Shown here piece by piece: positions 1 through 11,838 of a stretch of DNA of 64,000 bases. A program made the translations under genes and the position numbers. The DNA comes from Megamerina dolium. Lineage: Eukaryota > Arthropoda > Insecta > Diptera > Megamerinidae. The notes beneath the pieces were generated by a model. The model ran no database searches and was not told the DNA's origin. It saw only the letters and a list, made by a program, of their open reading frames with translations. Position 1 is the first letter of the stretch; every line of letters starts with the position of its first letter. The DNA lies in NCBI GenBank assembly GCA_963854835.1, contig OY978525.1:56132355-56196354 (forward strand), written 5' to 3'.

Positions 1-119
1 AGATCAAATCTATAATTAAATTTAATTGTTGCTAAAGATTTGTAGGCGTTTTGTTAATATTATTATCAGTGTCATCATAACAGTGTCATCTGTGTGGCTA
101 TCATATTTCCTGAAATAGG

Positions 120-560
120 AGGTGTGGGAATGTCTACTGTATGTATATAATGTATAATGTAGGGCCAATCATACTACTCTGTGGAACTCTAACGTCCATT
201 GCAAAAATTTTGGAAGACTAATCTGTGAATTTTACATAAAATTTATTATATAATTGTTCAGAATTTGGTGAAAGTTCTCAGGCATTTGATTTTTAGCTTT
301 TCTCAGTAGCCCGTCATGCCACACACGATCGAATGCTTTTGTTACGTATAAATATAATGCCACGCAGTATTTCCTTGAATTAATTTCCATTGAAATTTTG
401 CTTACAACTCGATGTATTTGTTGAATCGGCGAGTGTTTTGTTCTGAATCCAAATTAATGGTTAAGGATCAGATTATGTTTTAATATTGGTTCAAGACGTT
501 GGAATATAATTTTCTCAAAGAGTTTCTATAAAAGCTGCTTATGGGCCTATATGATTGTGA
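120..560 (-). pseudogene. Decayed Jockey-like reverse transcriptase fragment
   Basis: Translating the minus strand at about 300-370 gives KAFDRVWHDGLL, the palm motif A region of Jockey-clade RTs (usual form QAFDKVWHDGL). At about 145-190 the minus strand reads a degraded VPQSSMIGPY where intact relatives have VPQGSVLGPLLY. Order and spacing match RT, but stops and frameshifts are frequent, so nothing functional is encoded. It is more decayed than the Jockey-like copies at 3846-7560 and 19020-24044, so it probably derives from an older insertion. An identical relic lies in the duplicate at about 11839-12280. The remaining part of ORF2, ORF1 and the ends were not recognised. Confidence 0.75.
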
Positions 561-1352
561 AAGTTTCGGATATTTATTGGGCTTTGGTATTACGACGATT
601 TCAGCCATTTTCCATGTAATGTACTATTGAAGGCTACCCATTTTGCATTCCACCAAATGAGAGTGTCAGTTCCCCTAGACTATCGCCAAATTATCATGAA
701 AATTACACACCACTGTTTCCATCCATGTAATATCTGTATTTCGGAAATCATAAACATATCCTTTGTACGTCTCTGTGCCATTTTTAAAGAATTCTTAAAT
801 CAAAGTTTTACTATCTGCAGAAAGTATAAATTTTTGTAATTGTAATGAAGATATACAATTGTATATCGCATATTATACACATATTATCTAAAGCTTCTTC
901 CATAAATTCACGCATTAATGTATTGTTCACTTTTTCAACCGAATGAAACACACCAGTGGTGTAGATATACTGTATACTGCAGAGATGAATGGAATTATCA
1001 GGGATCAAGCAGTGAAATTGTATGATAAATGCCTAAATTTAAGTTTGACATTAATGTTTTTTTTACGTGTAGAGATGCGAAGAAAACAGAAGACCTTAAA
1101 TGTATTTAGTTAAGGGTACGACAAGGTTATATAAATGCCAAACAACAACAGCAGTATTAAAGTTGTCGAAATTTTCAGAATTTTTGGACGCCAACTATAT
1201 GCGTTAAGAACAAAAATACATTTTATTTCTTACCAGGTTGGTATATTGCTGTATTTTAGCAGTAAGCTCCGTAATTGGTTTCCACCCTCAATACGTATTG
1301 ATATGAGAAAATGAAAAAACTATGGCGATATAATTTAATTTCATATTGGAAT

Positions 1353-1720
1353 TGGCGGCATAAGTGCTGAATAGCACACTCTAAGGAAAAAAATTATAAC
1401 TGATTGCTTCGTATAAAGTTAATTTTTGTAAAAACAATAAACCAAAAATTGTTGGGCGGGAATGCCCACAGAAGGCGTAGTTGAAGGTCAAACTTCAAAT
1501 TTCAAATAAAAAGTACTCAATATCCTCGTAATTTTTGTTGACAATATGGGTATCAAGTGAAAGGTATTTTAAATATCTTTTAACTCATATATAACATTTT
1601 ATATAAGTTATTTAGTTTTTTAAGTTATGAAGAAAATCAAAATAAAAAATTTTTTTATTCTATAAAATGCCTTATAAACTTATTAAAAATTTAGAACAGC
1701 CTTAAAATCGTTTAATTTTC
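1353..1720 (+). repeat. Diverged copy of the inverted-repeat element seen at 14757
   Basis: The stretch beginning GGCGGCATAAGTGCTGAAT aligns, in the same orientation and with many substitutions, to the left part of the element that starts at 14757 (GGCATACGTGCAGAATGAGG). Shared landmarks follow in order: an A-rich run, TTGCNTCG, AATGCCCA followed by AAGGCGT, GTTNAAGGTCAAA, ATATGGGTATCA, and a terminal CTTATNNACTTA...AAAATTTAGNAC block. I could not find the right inverted end in this copy. It is repeated at about 13072-13440 within the duplication. No coding capacity is visible. Confidence 0.6.
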
Positions 1721-1899
1721 TTTCCAATGGTTTATAGCACATATTTTTAAATAATTTTTCTATATTTTTAATCATTTCAACAAATTTGGATTTCGGTATC
1801 AATTGAGTGTGTACAGAAAGATAAGACACTGTTTATGTGTCGCAAAAACAAAAAAAGCTCCGAATTAAGACTTTTCGTTGGTTATGCTGTTTAATGTCC

Positions 1900-2720
1900 T
1901 GTTATTTTCAAAATGCTGGTGGCGAAGCCGGCGGCCGGCCTATAAGTATTTTTTTGCGCCCGTGCGAAGGTCGGCTATAAAAATAAACGTTTAACCTAAA
2001 ATACTGTGTCGCAAAGCCTGAGTCGGGCTTATAAGTATATCTCCAATCTTACTTTATAATTATTTTTTTCCTACTTTATTAAAAAACCAATAAAAGGTAA
2101 TTTGTTTTTAATCTACATTTATTTAATAGATGTATAAGAAGTAAGAAGAAATGACAATTCGGTTTCGCCACCAACAGTATTTCCTTCGGTTACGTCTTCA
2201 CACACACACCCATATATGCATTTGTAAATTTTTTTATGGTTTTTATACAATTCGAAAAAAATATAAGACATTTAGTCTGATTTAAAATTTATTTCTTTTT
2301 TTTTCACTTTTGATACACACTTGTTTTGTTTTTTTTCTGGTTTATTGTTCATTCCTTTGTTGCACTTTTGTTACACACATGTTTTTGTGTTTTTTTTCTG
2401 TAAATTGTTTATTGTTTCATTACACTTTTGCAGATTGGAAACAATCTTGTAATAATATCCAAAAATAAACAACACAACATGAATCTATTGAAAAATCCGA
2501 AGTTGACACATGCACATTCTATTCGCTTTATTTTGGCATATTTGGCGAATCCATTTCTGACTTGTCGCCGACAGTGGTGCCAAAGTTTCTTACATTCTGT
2601 ATGCTGTAAAGAAAAGAAGAAAAAAAATATATAAGCAAACACTGTTATGAAAATAACTAAAACTATTACAGCACATATCTATGTTCAAGTTAACATAGGT
2701 GCATAAAGCAATTTATAACC
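1900..2720. other. AT-rich stretch without a gene, with a short GC-rich motif cluster
   Basis: No credible coding frame is present. At 1918-2040 three related GC-rich motifs occur: GGCGAAGCCGGCGGCCGG followed by CCTATAAGTA, GTGCGAAGGTCGGCTATAAA, and GTCGCAAAGCCTGAGTCGGG followed by CTTATAAGTA. Each ends in a TATAA-like hexamer. The rest is T-rich, with two related TTTTTTTCTG-containing segments near 2330 and 2390. The function is unknown. Confidence 0.45.
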
Positions 2721-3234
2721 CTGACAGACGGCAGCGTTAATCCGGTTTAATTAGAATTAACTCGGGCATTAAATGCAGCTAATCCGCATTAACTCTATGA
2801 GTTAATTATCAGAATAAAAGGGAATTAGGGAAATTTTCGTTGGCAACATTGCTGAAAAATTTCTATTGTGAAGTTTTCTCTATCCAACTACAAAACAATA
2901 GGTGTGTTCGCTTATAAAACACTTTCAACAATTGTTAACAGTTTTCGACATGAAAAGCGTGGGCGAACAAATAAATCCAGCTGTCAATTACGAACTGTGA
3001 ATGTCAATTTACAAGTTTCTGATAGTTTTCAGTTCACGTACTTCTTGTAGATTTTCTCATATCGAGAGTGACAGATGACAGAAATTGATAGTGATAGTAA
3101 TGTAAGAGTGCAGACCTAATAAAATAGCAATCAGCCGTTTAGTTAATCCGCAATAATGCCGTCTGTCAGGTTAATAATTTATTCGGATTAAGTGCGCCGG
3201 TAATCCGGAATTAGGCTGCCGTCTATCTAGGCTA
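2721..3234. mobile_element. Complete TA-flanked MITE (copy 1)
   Basis: A short non-coding element bounded by imperfect inverted ends: left ACCCTGACAGACGGCAGC and, at the right, the reverse complement of GCCTAGATAGACGGCAGCC. Both are followed inward by TTAATCCGG-like sequence and flanked by TA. That fits a TA-target DNA transposon such as the Tc1/mariner group, although no transposase is present. About 60 bp inside the right end is a second copy of the terminal motif, GCCGTCTGTCAGG, which matches the left end better than the outer end does. Two further copies or parts occur at 14441-14678 and 14679-26808. Confidence 0.75.
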
Positions 3235-3845
3235 TTAGAGGGAGAGGCGCGCACTGTCGTATCTTAGAGCCGAAGCATTATCAACGAGTAGATAAAAAAA
3301 ATAAAGGAAAAATAGAAAAGAAAATCAAAGAGAGAGAAGAAGAAAGTGGGAAAAAAACAGAGTCGAATATTGAGCGGAATGGGGAGAGTTGGCGAAAATC
3401 GGTGATGCCAGATTAATACTCAACCCATTCCCCCAATCCAGAAAAAAATACACAGGTCAGTGCGAGGAAACTTATTCTGGCGTAGACATTCCGTCCCTTT
3501 GCAGGGATACTGCAATGGAGACGCAAAGCCCACACCAAAGAGAGAGGGAAAGAGGGGGGAGAGATGAAGTATTAATTTAATTTTTAATAAAATTAATATT
3601 AAAATTAATACTGAAAATGATTTTAAAATAATTTTTTTTTTATAAATAAAAAAATTCATAAATCTTAAATTATCATTAAAAAAAATGATTTTTTTTTTGT
3701 TATTCCAAATATAATAAATTCTTACGATCTATAATACAATATGTTATATTATTACGACTAGTATGAATATACTAACAAAAACTTTGTATTTAGCGTTAAA
3801 TTATTATTAGAATAATTATCAAGGTTCCATACCGGGTGCCATTAT
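3235..3845. other. Gene-free low-complexity stretch
   Basis: Purine-rich sequence (repeated GAGAGA and AAAGAAAG) is followed from about 3570 by very AT-rich sequence with two T-runs (about 3630 and 3688). One of these T-runs could be the poly(A) tail of the minus-strand LINE to the right, but I could not fix its end. The open frames here lack any recognisable domain and sit in biased sequence. Confidence 0.5.
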
Positions 3846-3849
3846 TGGA

Positions 3850-6250
3850 CTACCTCACAAGGTCAGCAAGTTTCGTGCGTTTTAGTTTTCGCACAGGATC
3901 AGCAGAATTAACGAGTTTTACAACTTCTTCATTAGTGTGCTGCTTTAGTTTAACTGCGTGAGCTGTAGCAATTTTTTTAATCATTTCTTCTACTGTTTCT
4001 ACGGATAGATTTACAATACATCTCCGTATTTTGTTCTGAAATCGGTGTATTGTCATTTTATTACTTTTTCCGGTACAACCCCACAGTTGGATACCATAAG
4101 TCCATATCGGTCTGAGAACTTGTTTGTAAATCAAAAGTTTATTATGTGTGGATAGGACTGAGTGCTTACCATTAAGCCACTGCAATTGTTTAAATTTTAT
4201 TTCTAACTCAACTTTTTTCGTTTTGACGTGCGCTTTCCATCGAAGCCTTACGTCGAGATTCATGCCTAGATACTTGGCAGTATTTCCGTATGGTATCTCT
4301 AGTCCATTTATGTAAATTTTTTGATGTTGGATCTTTTTATTTGTAAAATCAATGTGTATTGACTTATTATTATTAAGCGTTATTCGTCATTTTGCAGTCC
4401 AAGCTAGTTGATAGCTATTTGCAGAGTCTTGCTAGATTCCTCTGCGTTTTGTCCGATGGAGAGTAGGGTTGTATCGTCTGCATATGTTGCAATAATACAG
4501 TTTTCTATAATGGGTACATCATTTATAAATAGCAAATATAGTAAAGGTCCTAATACGCTTCCTTGCGGGACCCCAGCTTGGATTTCTGTCAAATTAGAAT
4601 AACAGCCTTCTTGTTTTATACGAAAATAACGATTTGTAATGTAACAATGGGCAAGTGTTGTCGCAGTTTTTGCACTAGTCCGTCATGCCAGACCTTGTCA
4701 AATGCCTGTGATACATCTAAGAAAACTGTGGAGCATACATGTTTTTCTTCTAAGGATTTTTCTATATTGTTTACAATTCTGTGGACTTGCTCAATAGTTA
4801 AGTGTTTGCTTCTAAACCCGAATTGGTGATTTGGTATTAGTTTTCTCTGTTCAATTATTGGCATTAATCGCTTTATAAACAGCTTTTCCATCACCATAGG
4901 ATAGGCAGCAATGAGATAGATCTATATGAAGTGGCTTCATGTGGTGGTTTTCCAGGTTTAACTATCATTAGGACATCCGCTACCTTCCAGTGCATGGACA
5001 CATATTTCAATTTGAAGCATGCATTGATACTATTTTCAGCATTCGAGTAGCTTTGTTTGGTAGATTTTTCAATATTTCTGCTGTTAACAAGTCAAAGCCT
5101 GGAGCCTTTTTTAGTTTTAGAGACTTGATAACATTTTTAACCTCACTGGGAGTGGCGAAAAGTATAGATTCCTCATCTTCTTCAAGAGAAGGAGGATAAT
5201 TAGCGTTGTCAGAATCATCAATTGTGAAAATATTCTTCAGATGCTCTGCAAATATCTGAGATTTATCATTGTTGCTTTTTGCCCAGCCGTTGTGCAGTTT
5301 AAGAGGAGGAGTTTGTGTCGTAGGTCGCTTTAATGTTTTTGTAGTCTTCCATAGCGAATAATGTGAGATTTTATCACCAGACAAGTTGCTTAAATATGTT
5401 TTGAAAGTCATTTTTAAGTGCTTTTATCTTATAAATTAGAATCTGTGTGGCTTTGTTGAGCTTAGTTTTATCAGCAGGTGATCGCGTCATCTGCCATTTA
5501 CGTCTAAGTTTGCGCTTTGCTTTAACCAATTTTTTTATATCACTTGGATAGTTACAGCCGTTAAGGGTTGTCTTAAAAGTAGGGGTAATTCGCCAACATG
5601 CATTCTGGATACATTGTGTGAATTATGTGACCTTTTCTTCCAGTTGATTTTTGGTTTCAATACATGTCTTTTGCCATGCTATAGCATCATTAATAATATA
5701 TTTGAAAAATCTCTAATCTGTGCGTTTATTTACTAAGGCACATGGTTGCTCTTTTTCTCTAATTACGGTATTGCTAATTTTTAAATAAATTGGAGAATGG
5801 TCTAAGCTCAATTCAAATCCATCTTCAACTAATATATAACTTTTGGCAAACTTTCTCGATATGAAGAAATCGATAAGGTCTGGCGTTTTATTTTGATCGG
5901 TTGACCAATAAGTGGGTTTTCCTGAAGAAATTGTTTCATAACCAGTCGTTTGTATGGCCTTAAGAAGTTATCTTCCTTTGGACGTGATCAGTCGAGATCC
6001 CCAGTAGGTATGTTTTGCATTGTAATCGCATCCAAGAATAAATTTGATACCTAGGAGGTCAAATAATTCTCTATACCGTTCACTACTGATATTATGTCGT
6101 GGTGGACTATATAACGCAGCCACAGTAAGAGGTTGGAGATTAATCTCAATTTCTATTGAAGTCACTTGAAATTCATCAATAGATATTTTTGTTCCTTCAT
6201 AATGTTTAATATTTTTGTTTCTAACTAAAACTGCACTACCTCTAGCACTA
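3850..6250 (-). pseudogene. Jockey-1 ORF2: endonuclease and reverse transcriptase, broken
   Basis: In translation order, pieces include an endonuclease fragment at 5968-6165 (GCDYNAKHTYWGS, the conserved D-N-A-H motif), an RT N-terminal piece at 5007-5411 (KLKKAPGFDLLTAEIL), a palm piece at 4616-4897 (QFGFRSKHLTIEQVHRIV then SQAFDKVWHDGL), the catalytic piece at 4404-4592 (AGVPQGSVLGPLLY then TYADD) and a C-terminal piece at 3850-4263. An RT of this clade would copy its own RNA at a nicked target. Here frames change at least four times and the N-terminal part of the endonuclease is mostly unreadable, so it is inactive. The YADD catalytic box itself is intact. Confidence 0.85.
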
Positions 6251-6284
6251 TTACTCGGATGAATTGTATGATAGGCTTCAAAGT

Positions 6285-7557
6285 TTAGGATTTAAGGATA
6301 TAACCATGTTTCGATGTTTTGTTTATTGATTCAAGGCGCATAAAGAGCTTTTCAAGTTGTTTGTAAAGCTCTTCTTGCTTATTCAGTTTGTCCAAGATTT
6401 GCAGTAGAATATCTTTATCAGACTTTATCTTGGTTTTGCTGGTCTTAGCAGCTTGAGCATAAGTAGCTTGTGGTTTCGTTTTTGCTTGTGTGCAGTTTTC
6501 TCTTGGTTGCAAGATAGAAATAATTTCCGTCGCATTTTCAGAGTGTGGTGATTTTACAACAATTTCTGTTTGGTTTTTGTTTTTTACATTTTTTGAACTT
6601 TTACTTTTGTTTCTAATTTTCTGTAGCTTTTTGGCTACTACACAACCCCGGTAACTTGCCGGATGTTGACCGCCACAGTTTGAACATTTTGGTTGCATTG
6701 AAGGTGGCTTTATACATTTATCTGTGCTATGCTTGCCTGCACATTTAACAGAACGTGGCTGTCTTCCATAATAGAGTTTTGTATCCCCGAAAGCCTGACA
6801 AGTTTTGCACTGCGATATAGTTGGTTGACGTCTGACTGGTTCTATAGTTACTATGATGTTTAATATCTTTGTTATCTGATACATTTTCTTTATTTCTTCA
6901 GATGAGTCAAATGATATGAGAAACATGTTCATAGGTTCTTTTGTCTGCCACTTCAGTTTATTTATAGCGTTAGTTGCTTTAAAACCCTGTTTTTTTTAAA
7001 CATCGATAATTGAATTTGCATCCCAGGAGTGATGCAAATTTTTGACTACGACTTTTATTGGTCTTTCCTGCTTGTTTTCATACGAATACCATGGCGTATT
7101 TGAATCTGTAAACATTTTCGTTAGTGATCTATAGTCTTCGCTCTTGAAGACATTAATTTTATAGACTCCATTACTGAGCAGCTTTATAAGAAATTTCTCT
7201 TTCACAGCTTCAACAATACGACTATACACTTGCCGATAGTTATACACGTTTGATATCATTACGGGAGGTGGACGAGGAACTCGTTTCGTTGCATCAGAAC
7301 ACGGTTCATATCTTATGTTCTTAGTGGAATAAATCTCTGGTTGGTTATCCACACATTCAGGCGAAGACTTCGCTTTAATCCATTTTTGCAGATTTAGACT
7401 TCTTCAAGGTCCATTCTATAGTATTAGCTAACTCTTCCTCAACTGTCTCATATATTTGTGTATCTTTTTTTGAATTTAAATTTTTGGTTTTATCATTATT
7501 TATCGTTAGTTGAAATTTCAACTCTGCATTTTCTCTTTTTAGCTTCTCACAGAGCAT
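6285..7557 (-). pseudogene. Jockey-1 ORF1: gag-like zinc-knuckle protein, broken
   Basis: Three consecutive minus-strand pieces (7375-7557, 6996-7352, 6285-6932) correspond to one Jockey-type ORF1. The last carries a cysteine-histidine array. The first knuckle is damaged (KTCQAFGDTKLYY where a cysteine would be expected), and the second is partial (KCAGKHSTDKC). The third is complete: CSNCGGQHPASYRGC. In the family this protein packages the element RNA. The stretch at 6996-7352 (PIKVVVKNLHHSWD) matches the region upstream of the knuckles in the ORF1 at 22230-23618 (LIVVLKGVKPNVDINEI). Two frameshifts separate the pieces. Confidence 0.8.
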
Positions 7558-7727
7558 TTCTAAATTCTTATTCTGGTAAGCAATTCATTTTCACCAGATG
7601 TGCAATTTTGTTTCACTTTCGGGATTAGTTGGTTAATGTCAACGTGGAGTACATACGTTATCCATTAGTTGTTACAAAAAATACTTATTTATTCTTAATA
7701 ATTAAGCTATTTTAATATAGTAACAAT

Positions 7728-9175
7728 CAGAGCTGTAAAAGAATTGAATTATTACTAAATGCACTCACCCTTAATTAATTTAAAAGCTGCATTCTTTTGC
7801 TTCGAATTCGTTAAAGAATGACAGGCGAAAGCTTAAAATGATTCAGCAAAGAGTGGGAATTGAAAAATATCAATCCCATTCTTGAAAGGCTTAAAAATAT
7901 GATGAATTCATTCAATATTATAATTCTTTTATACTTTGAAATATTGGAAATATGATCTTATGTACTACCACAAAAAGCATAGCTGCTTTGGCACAAAACC
8001 TATGGTGTTATTATGAAGGTAGAGCAACTACAAAAAATTCTTATAGTGTCAATCTAGTGGGTTTCTTGTTTCCTTTTGAACTTCTTCTACTTCTTTCCCC
8101 ATGTGTTTGTTGTTTCTTTATTTATTTTTTCTCCTTCATTCATGGGAACTCACCTCAATGGCTCTACCTTGTGTTATTATATCATGACAAAACCAATCAG
8201 CTTTTACTATTCACATAAAATGCTACGTGCACAGTACCGTGCAGTTTTGTATTGTATATGTAACAACGCACAAGAATTCCTCTTCTTTTCTTGTAGTAGT
8301 CTGTTGAATCGAGCTGCTCATTTTATATAAAATTTAATACAAATATGACACGCTTAAATTTTTAGCGAACCATATCAATTACAAAAAAAAATTTTGTCAT
8401 ATAAAGTAGCGTTGAGGCTTGTACTATACTTCTGGTGACGACTTTAACATGATGTCTCTAACGCAGAGTTTTCTGAAATAGGACTATCAAACCAAATATG
8501 GTATAGTTCTTCCCATTCTCCAACAATGCGTTGACTTTGCAATGAAGAATTCTCACAAAGAAATAAATTTTCACTTTCTTTTGAACACGTTTTTAAATTT
8601 ATCTCACAAAATTCATTTTGAAGAAATTCATGTTTGAAAAGAAATTAATGGATCATTATATATCTTCATATTATACGTAAAATTCTTCAAGGAGTTCAAA
8701 TTACCAGGAACAAACATGCTAGTCGTTACTTCTCAATTTATTAAAAGATTACGAAAAAAAACAAACAAAAAAATTGTAATACGAAATAAAACTTCTATAA
8801 TTTTTTGTATTTAATACTTTCTTTATATTTAATATAAGCCAATGGCAACCCAGAAATGAAAGATCCAACAACCATACAGATATTTTTTAAACAACAATAC
8901 GGGAAGAAGAAGAAAGGTTGTCAGCTTGCTACTGAATGGATATCGCCACTCCCATTCGTTTTAGGCTGCAGCCATCTGCTGCTGCATTTATCAAGATTTC
9001 AATTCTGTGTGAATTCTTTGCGTTTTCAATTCATGAATTGAAAACAAATAGAACTCATTAATTTTTATCAGCCTAAAGACTTCACATACTGAATTCTAGA
9101 AAAAAATATTTCAGCTTTTCAAAATTTAAATAAAAGAATTAAAAGTGATCGTGACTTCACACTTTTACAGCTCTG
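7728..9175. mobile_element. hAT-like non-autonomous DNA transposon
   Basis: The ends are perfect 14-bp inverted repeats: CAGAGCTGTAAAAG at 7728-7741 and its reverse complement at 9162-9175. Immediately outside are GTAACAAT (7720-7727) and GTAACATT (9176-9183), an 8-bp direct repeat with one mismatch. The CAGAG start and 8-bp duplication are hallmarks of the hAT superfamily. The 1448-bp interior is AT-rich with scattered GAATTG/GAATTC motifs near the left end. I recognise no transposase, so it would depend on a relative for movement. Open frames at 7952-8330 and 8856-9041 lack any domain. Confidence 0.8.
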
Positions 9176-9183
9176 GTAACATT

Positions 9184-10039
9184 ATAATAATGTAATTAAA
9201 GTTATTTAATATATCAAGAATATTGTAGTATTCTTTTAGGATAATTGATATTAAATGAATATAAAAGCTTTTTCTGTTTATACAAATAAGATCCACTCAA
9301 ATACTTAGGTCAAAGTCCAAGTAGTAGAGACTCCTTTTATTAACCAACTGCTACTAACCTTCCAGTTGATGAAGCTTCCAAACCGCTGGATCTCCACACC
9401 TCACTCCAACGTTCTGCGGTGCTTCATAGCCTTAATAATAATAACGTCCTGCAACTCCACACAAAGAGCGCTTTCAAATGACGTGAAGCTTATGACTTTA
9501 CGTTTTGATAGCAACTGTAATATAATTTTTTTTGTTATACATTATGGATTCACTGATCTTCTTGTTGCCAGTGTTGCCAACGAAATACAAATATAAATAC
9601 ATAAAAATTATAAAATATAGATGTTGAAGCAGAGATGACCATTGATGAATGCCAGGGAATGTTGAATGAGGTTCAACGTTGATTGCTGATGTAGAATCCA
9701 AAAGTGGCTTAAAACCGTACGATGGTTGAATCGTTTTGCGAAAATGCAGCAAATAGTGTGAATTTAAAACCTGGGATGCTTTATATGTACGTAAGATATT
9801 CCAGCGCATAGGTTCAATGACATTTCGTAGGAATCGATCGCTTAAAATGTTCGGTTAGAATGAAGTGAACAACTGAGAGATGAGAGATGCGCATGACATT
9901 CAGATTCGAAGAATCTGACTAAAATATTGTGGGCGTGGCTTGGTAAGTATGTTCGGGCCACATTATTGCATTAAAATTTCCGTGACACCAATTTTACCCG
10001 CTTTCAGACCTTTTATCGTTTACTGAACGATACTTTTCG
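9184..10039. other. Gene-free stretch
   Basis: No recognisable coding frame, repeat end or RNA gene. Minor open frames at 9366-9596 and 9498-9809 overlap on opposite strands and show no domain. Confidence 0.5.
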
Positions 10040-11690
10040 GTGCTCACTAAACAACAAGTTTCCTGGTAGTGTCGTTGCTCGAGGTGTTTATCGAGCTTTT
10101 AACATCTATGACGGGAGTTACGTTCTTGTCGTATGACTCCTGTAAGGTCACAATTTCTTTTCTGGAGAAAAAGTTAAAAAGTTTAAAGAATTTCATCTCA
10201 AGTTTGTGCTGTGCCTCATTCGCTGCAGAACGTAATGGTGCCGTTTTCCACAAAAATGGCAAGAGAAATGGCTTTGGCACTCTATAAAACTATACGTAGT
10301 TGCCAAGCAGTTGATGTAAAAACGGCATTTGTTTACAACGGAGATTTTATCTTATACTGTAAGTGTCGAGAATTTTCCACATTGTAGCAAGGAGTGCATA
10401 TCTTTACATAGAGGGCAGCATGCCTTCGTAACAGTAACATTTAACGTGTTTTTGTTTTTACTTCTCATGATGGATGTTTCACATTTTGAGTACTTCCGAC
10501 TGTTATTTGCGGTATGATTCTCACAGCGAAGGTCGTCAAAGGACGAATAGGGACTTTTCGAAAATTAACACCGACTTATTTCATTGTAGAATGACGAAAT
10601 CCTTCTTCGATATGTCGCATTTATGGGAAGGTGAGTTGTCGAGACGGATTTGGTATGCTGGACGGCTGTTATCGTTGGTAACAGCTTGTTGCTGAGTATC
10701 AGACAACTGACGAGAAAATTTAAATGATGCCACAGTTGGAGTTGCTACGGTAAATGATTCAGGACGAGTACTGGACAGATTTTCTACATGCGGAGCATGA
10801 GATCCGGCTAATGCAGCTGTTGTAGTCGTGAGAGTTGGCAAAGCAATTAGAGCATAATTGGTGCTTTCTGACTACATTGCAACGTTCACTTACGGTTAAT
10901 TTAATAAATTCAAGGCAACCACGTAGTGGATGCGGTTTATGCTTGCTAATTCTCATGTGAAAGGAACGATTTGAATCGACCGTGTTGTCGATTCTGAGGA
11001 TGGCTGGGTTTCCGACTCTGCGGGTGGATGGGCTGCCAATCCCGCAACTGTCTGAGTTGCCGATTCTGTGACTGGCTGGGTTGCCGAAAACCACTTCGTG
11101 TGCCCAAAACCGACTCTAGTGTTTGAAACCGTTTGTTCAAAAATGCATTAAATGCATTCCACGTAGGAATTTCGCGCTTATTTATGGGCTGCTCCCACAC
11201 ACAGGGTTGTTTCTGGGAGTTTCGTGGAGCCCAAATATACAAATCCCAATGACTTGTGTCAATGCTCATTAACCTCAAGTTTGTGATGCAATCATTTATC
11301 ATTCGCTGTAAGTGCTTTATGTGATATCCAGTTTCTTTGCTCATTGGTTGCAAATTGAGCAGTGACTTTAATTGGATGTTGACGAGAATTCGCTTGTTCT
11401 CCTATCTCTGTTCCAAATTATACCCCGCAATTGTGAATCCATCATTAGTCAACGGAGTCGACCTAATGATATCGTGTGCTTCTCCTCGAGTCTTTTGGAT
11501 CAGGTGCTATAATTTCTCCACCAATTCTCCAATTTCTTATAAGCTGCTTTGACTTCACTAATGTCAACGCTCTCATCTGCTCCAGAAATAATGGAATGAT
11601 TCGAAGCTCTAAATTCACTCCATACGCGCTCAAGTTCCTTCTTCTGGTAGAAGCAATAAAAAAATTGCTCTAAGAAAATACAAATTTTCC
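10040..11690 (-). pseudogene. Fossil BEL/Pao-type gag (DUF1759 plus zinc knuckles)
   Basis: The minus strand reads, from about 11680 inward, LERVWSEFRASNHSIISGAD and KAAYKKLENW, then at 10946-11353 WDLYIWAPRNSQKQ and LPTW-like EIPTWNAFNAFLNKRFQTLE. This matches the arrangement of the DUF1759 gag domain of BEL/Pao elements. At 10759-11094 follows HPLRGCLEFIKLTVSERCNV and a knuckle LCSNCFANSHDYNSC then CSACRKS. At about 10350-10440 a further knuckle CPLCKDMHSLLQCGKF appears. Order and spacing are disturbed by stops, frameshifts and an apparent rearrangement. No LTR, protease or RT was found next to it, so it is an isolated relic or a fragment cut by the duplication edge at 11720. Confidence 0.7.
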
Positions 11691-11838
11691 AAACGGATTG
11701 TGAATTGCAAAAAAAATATAGATCAAATCTATAATTAAATTTAATTGTTGCTAAAGATTTGTAGGCGTTTTGTTAATATTATTATCAGTGTCATCATAAC
11801 AGTGTCATCTGTGTGGCTATCATATTTCCTGAAATAGG

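Larger units (their letters stand above)
1..2958. repeat. Segmental duplication, copy 1
   Basis: This stretch recurs almost base for base at 11720-14678. Reading the copies side by side I saw about four differences, for example G at 122 against A at 11841, and a T-run near 1951 that is one base longer in copy 2. The left edge of copy 1 coincides with the window edge, so its true start may lie outside. The right edge is abrupt: after the shared AAAAGC at 2958 this copy continues through an intact MITE, whereas copy 2 jumps to a different, diverged MITE copy. It contains a decayed Jockey-like RT, a diverged inverted-repeat element near 1353 and the left half of a MITE. Confidence 0.93.
3846..7560 (-). 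mobile_element. Decayed Jockey-like non-LTR retrotransposon (Jockey-1)
   Basis: On the minus strand the order is ORF1 (nucleic-acid-binding, zinc knuckles) and then ORF2 (endonuclease and reverse transcriptase), the normal Jockey-clade layout. Both are broken into many short frames. The sequence is clearly related to, but well diverged from, the better preserved Jockey-like copy at 19020-24044. No target duplication could be identified, and the 3' tail is blurred in AT-rich DNA near 3600-3840. The 5' end lies somewhere near 7560-7640. Confidence 0.85.

Noticed and set aside
7952..8330. Two overlapping hydrophobic plus-strand frames.
   Set aside because: T-rich non-coding interior of the hAT-like element; different frames, no domain.
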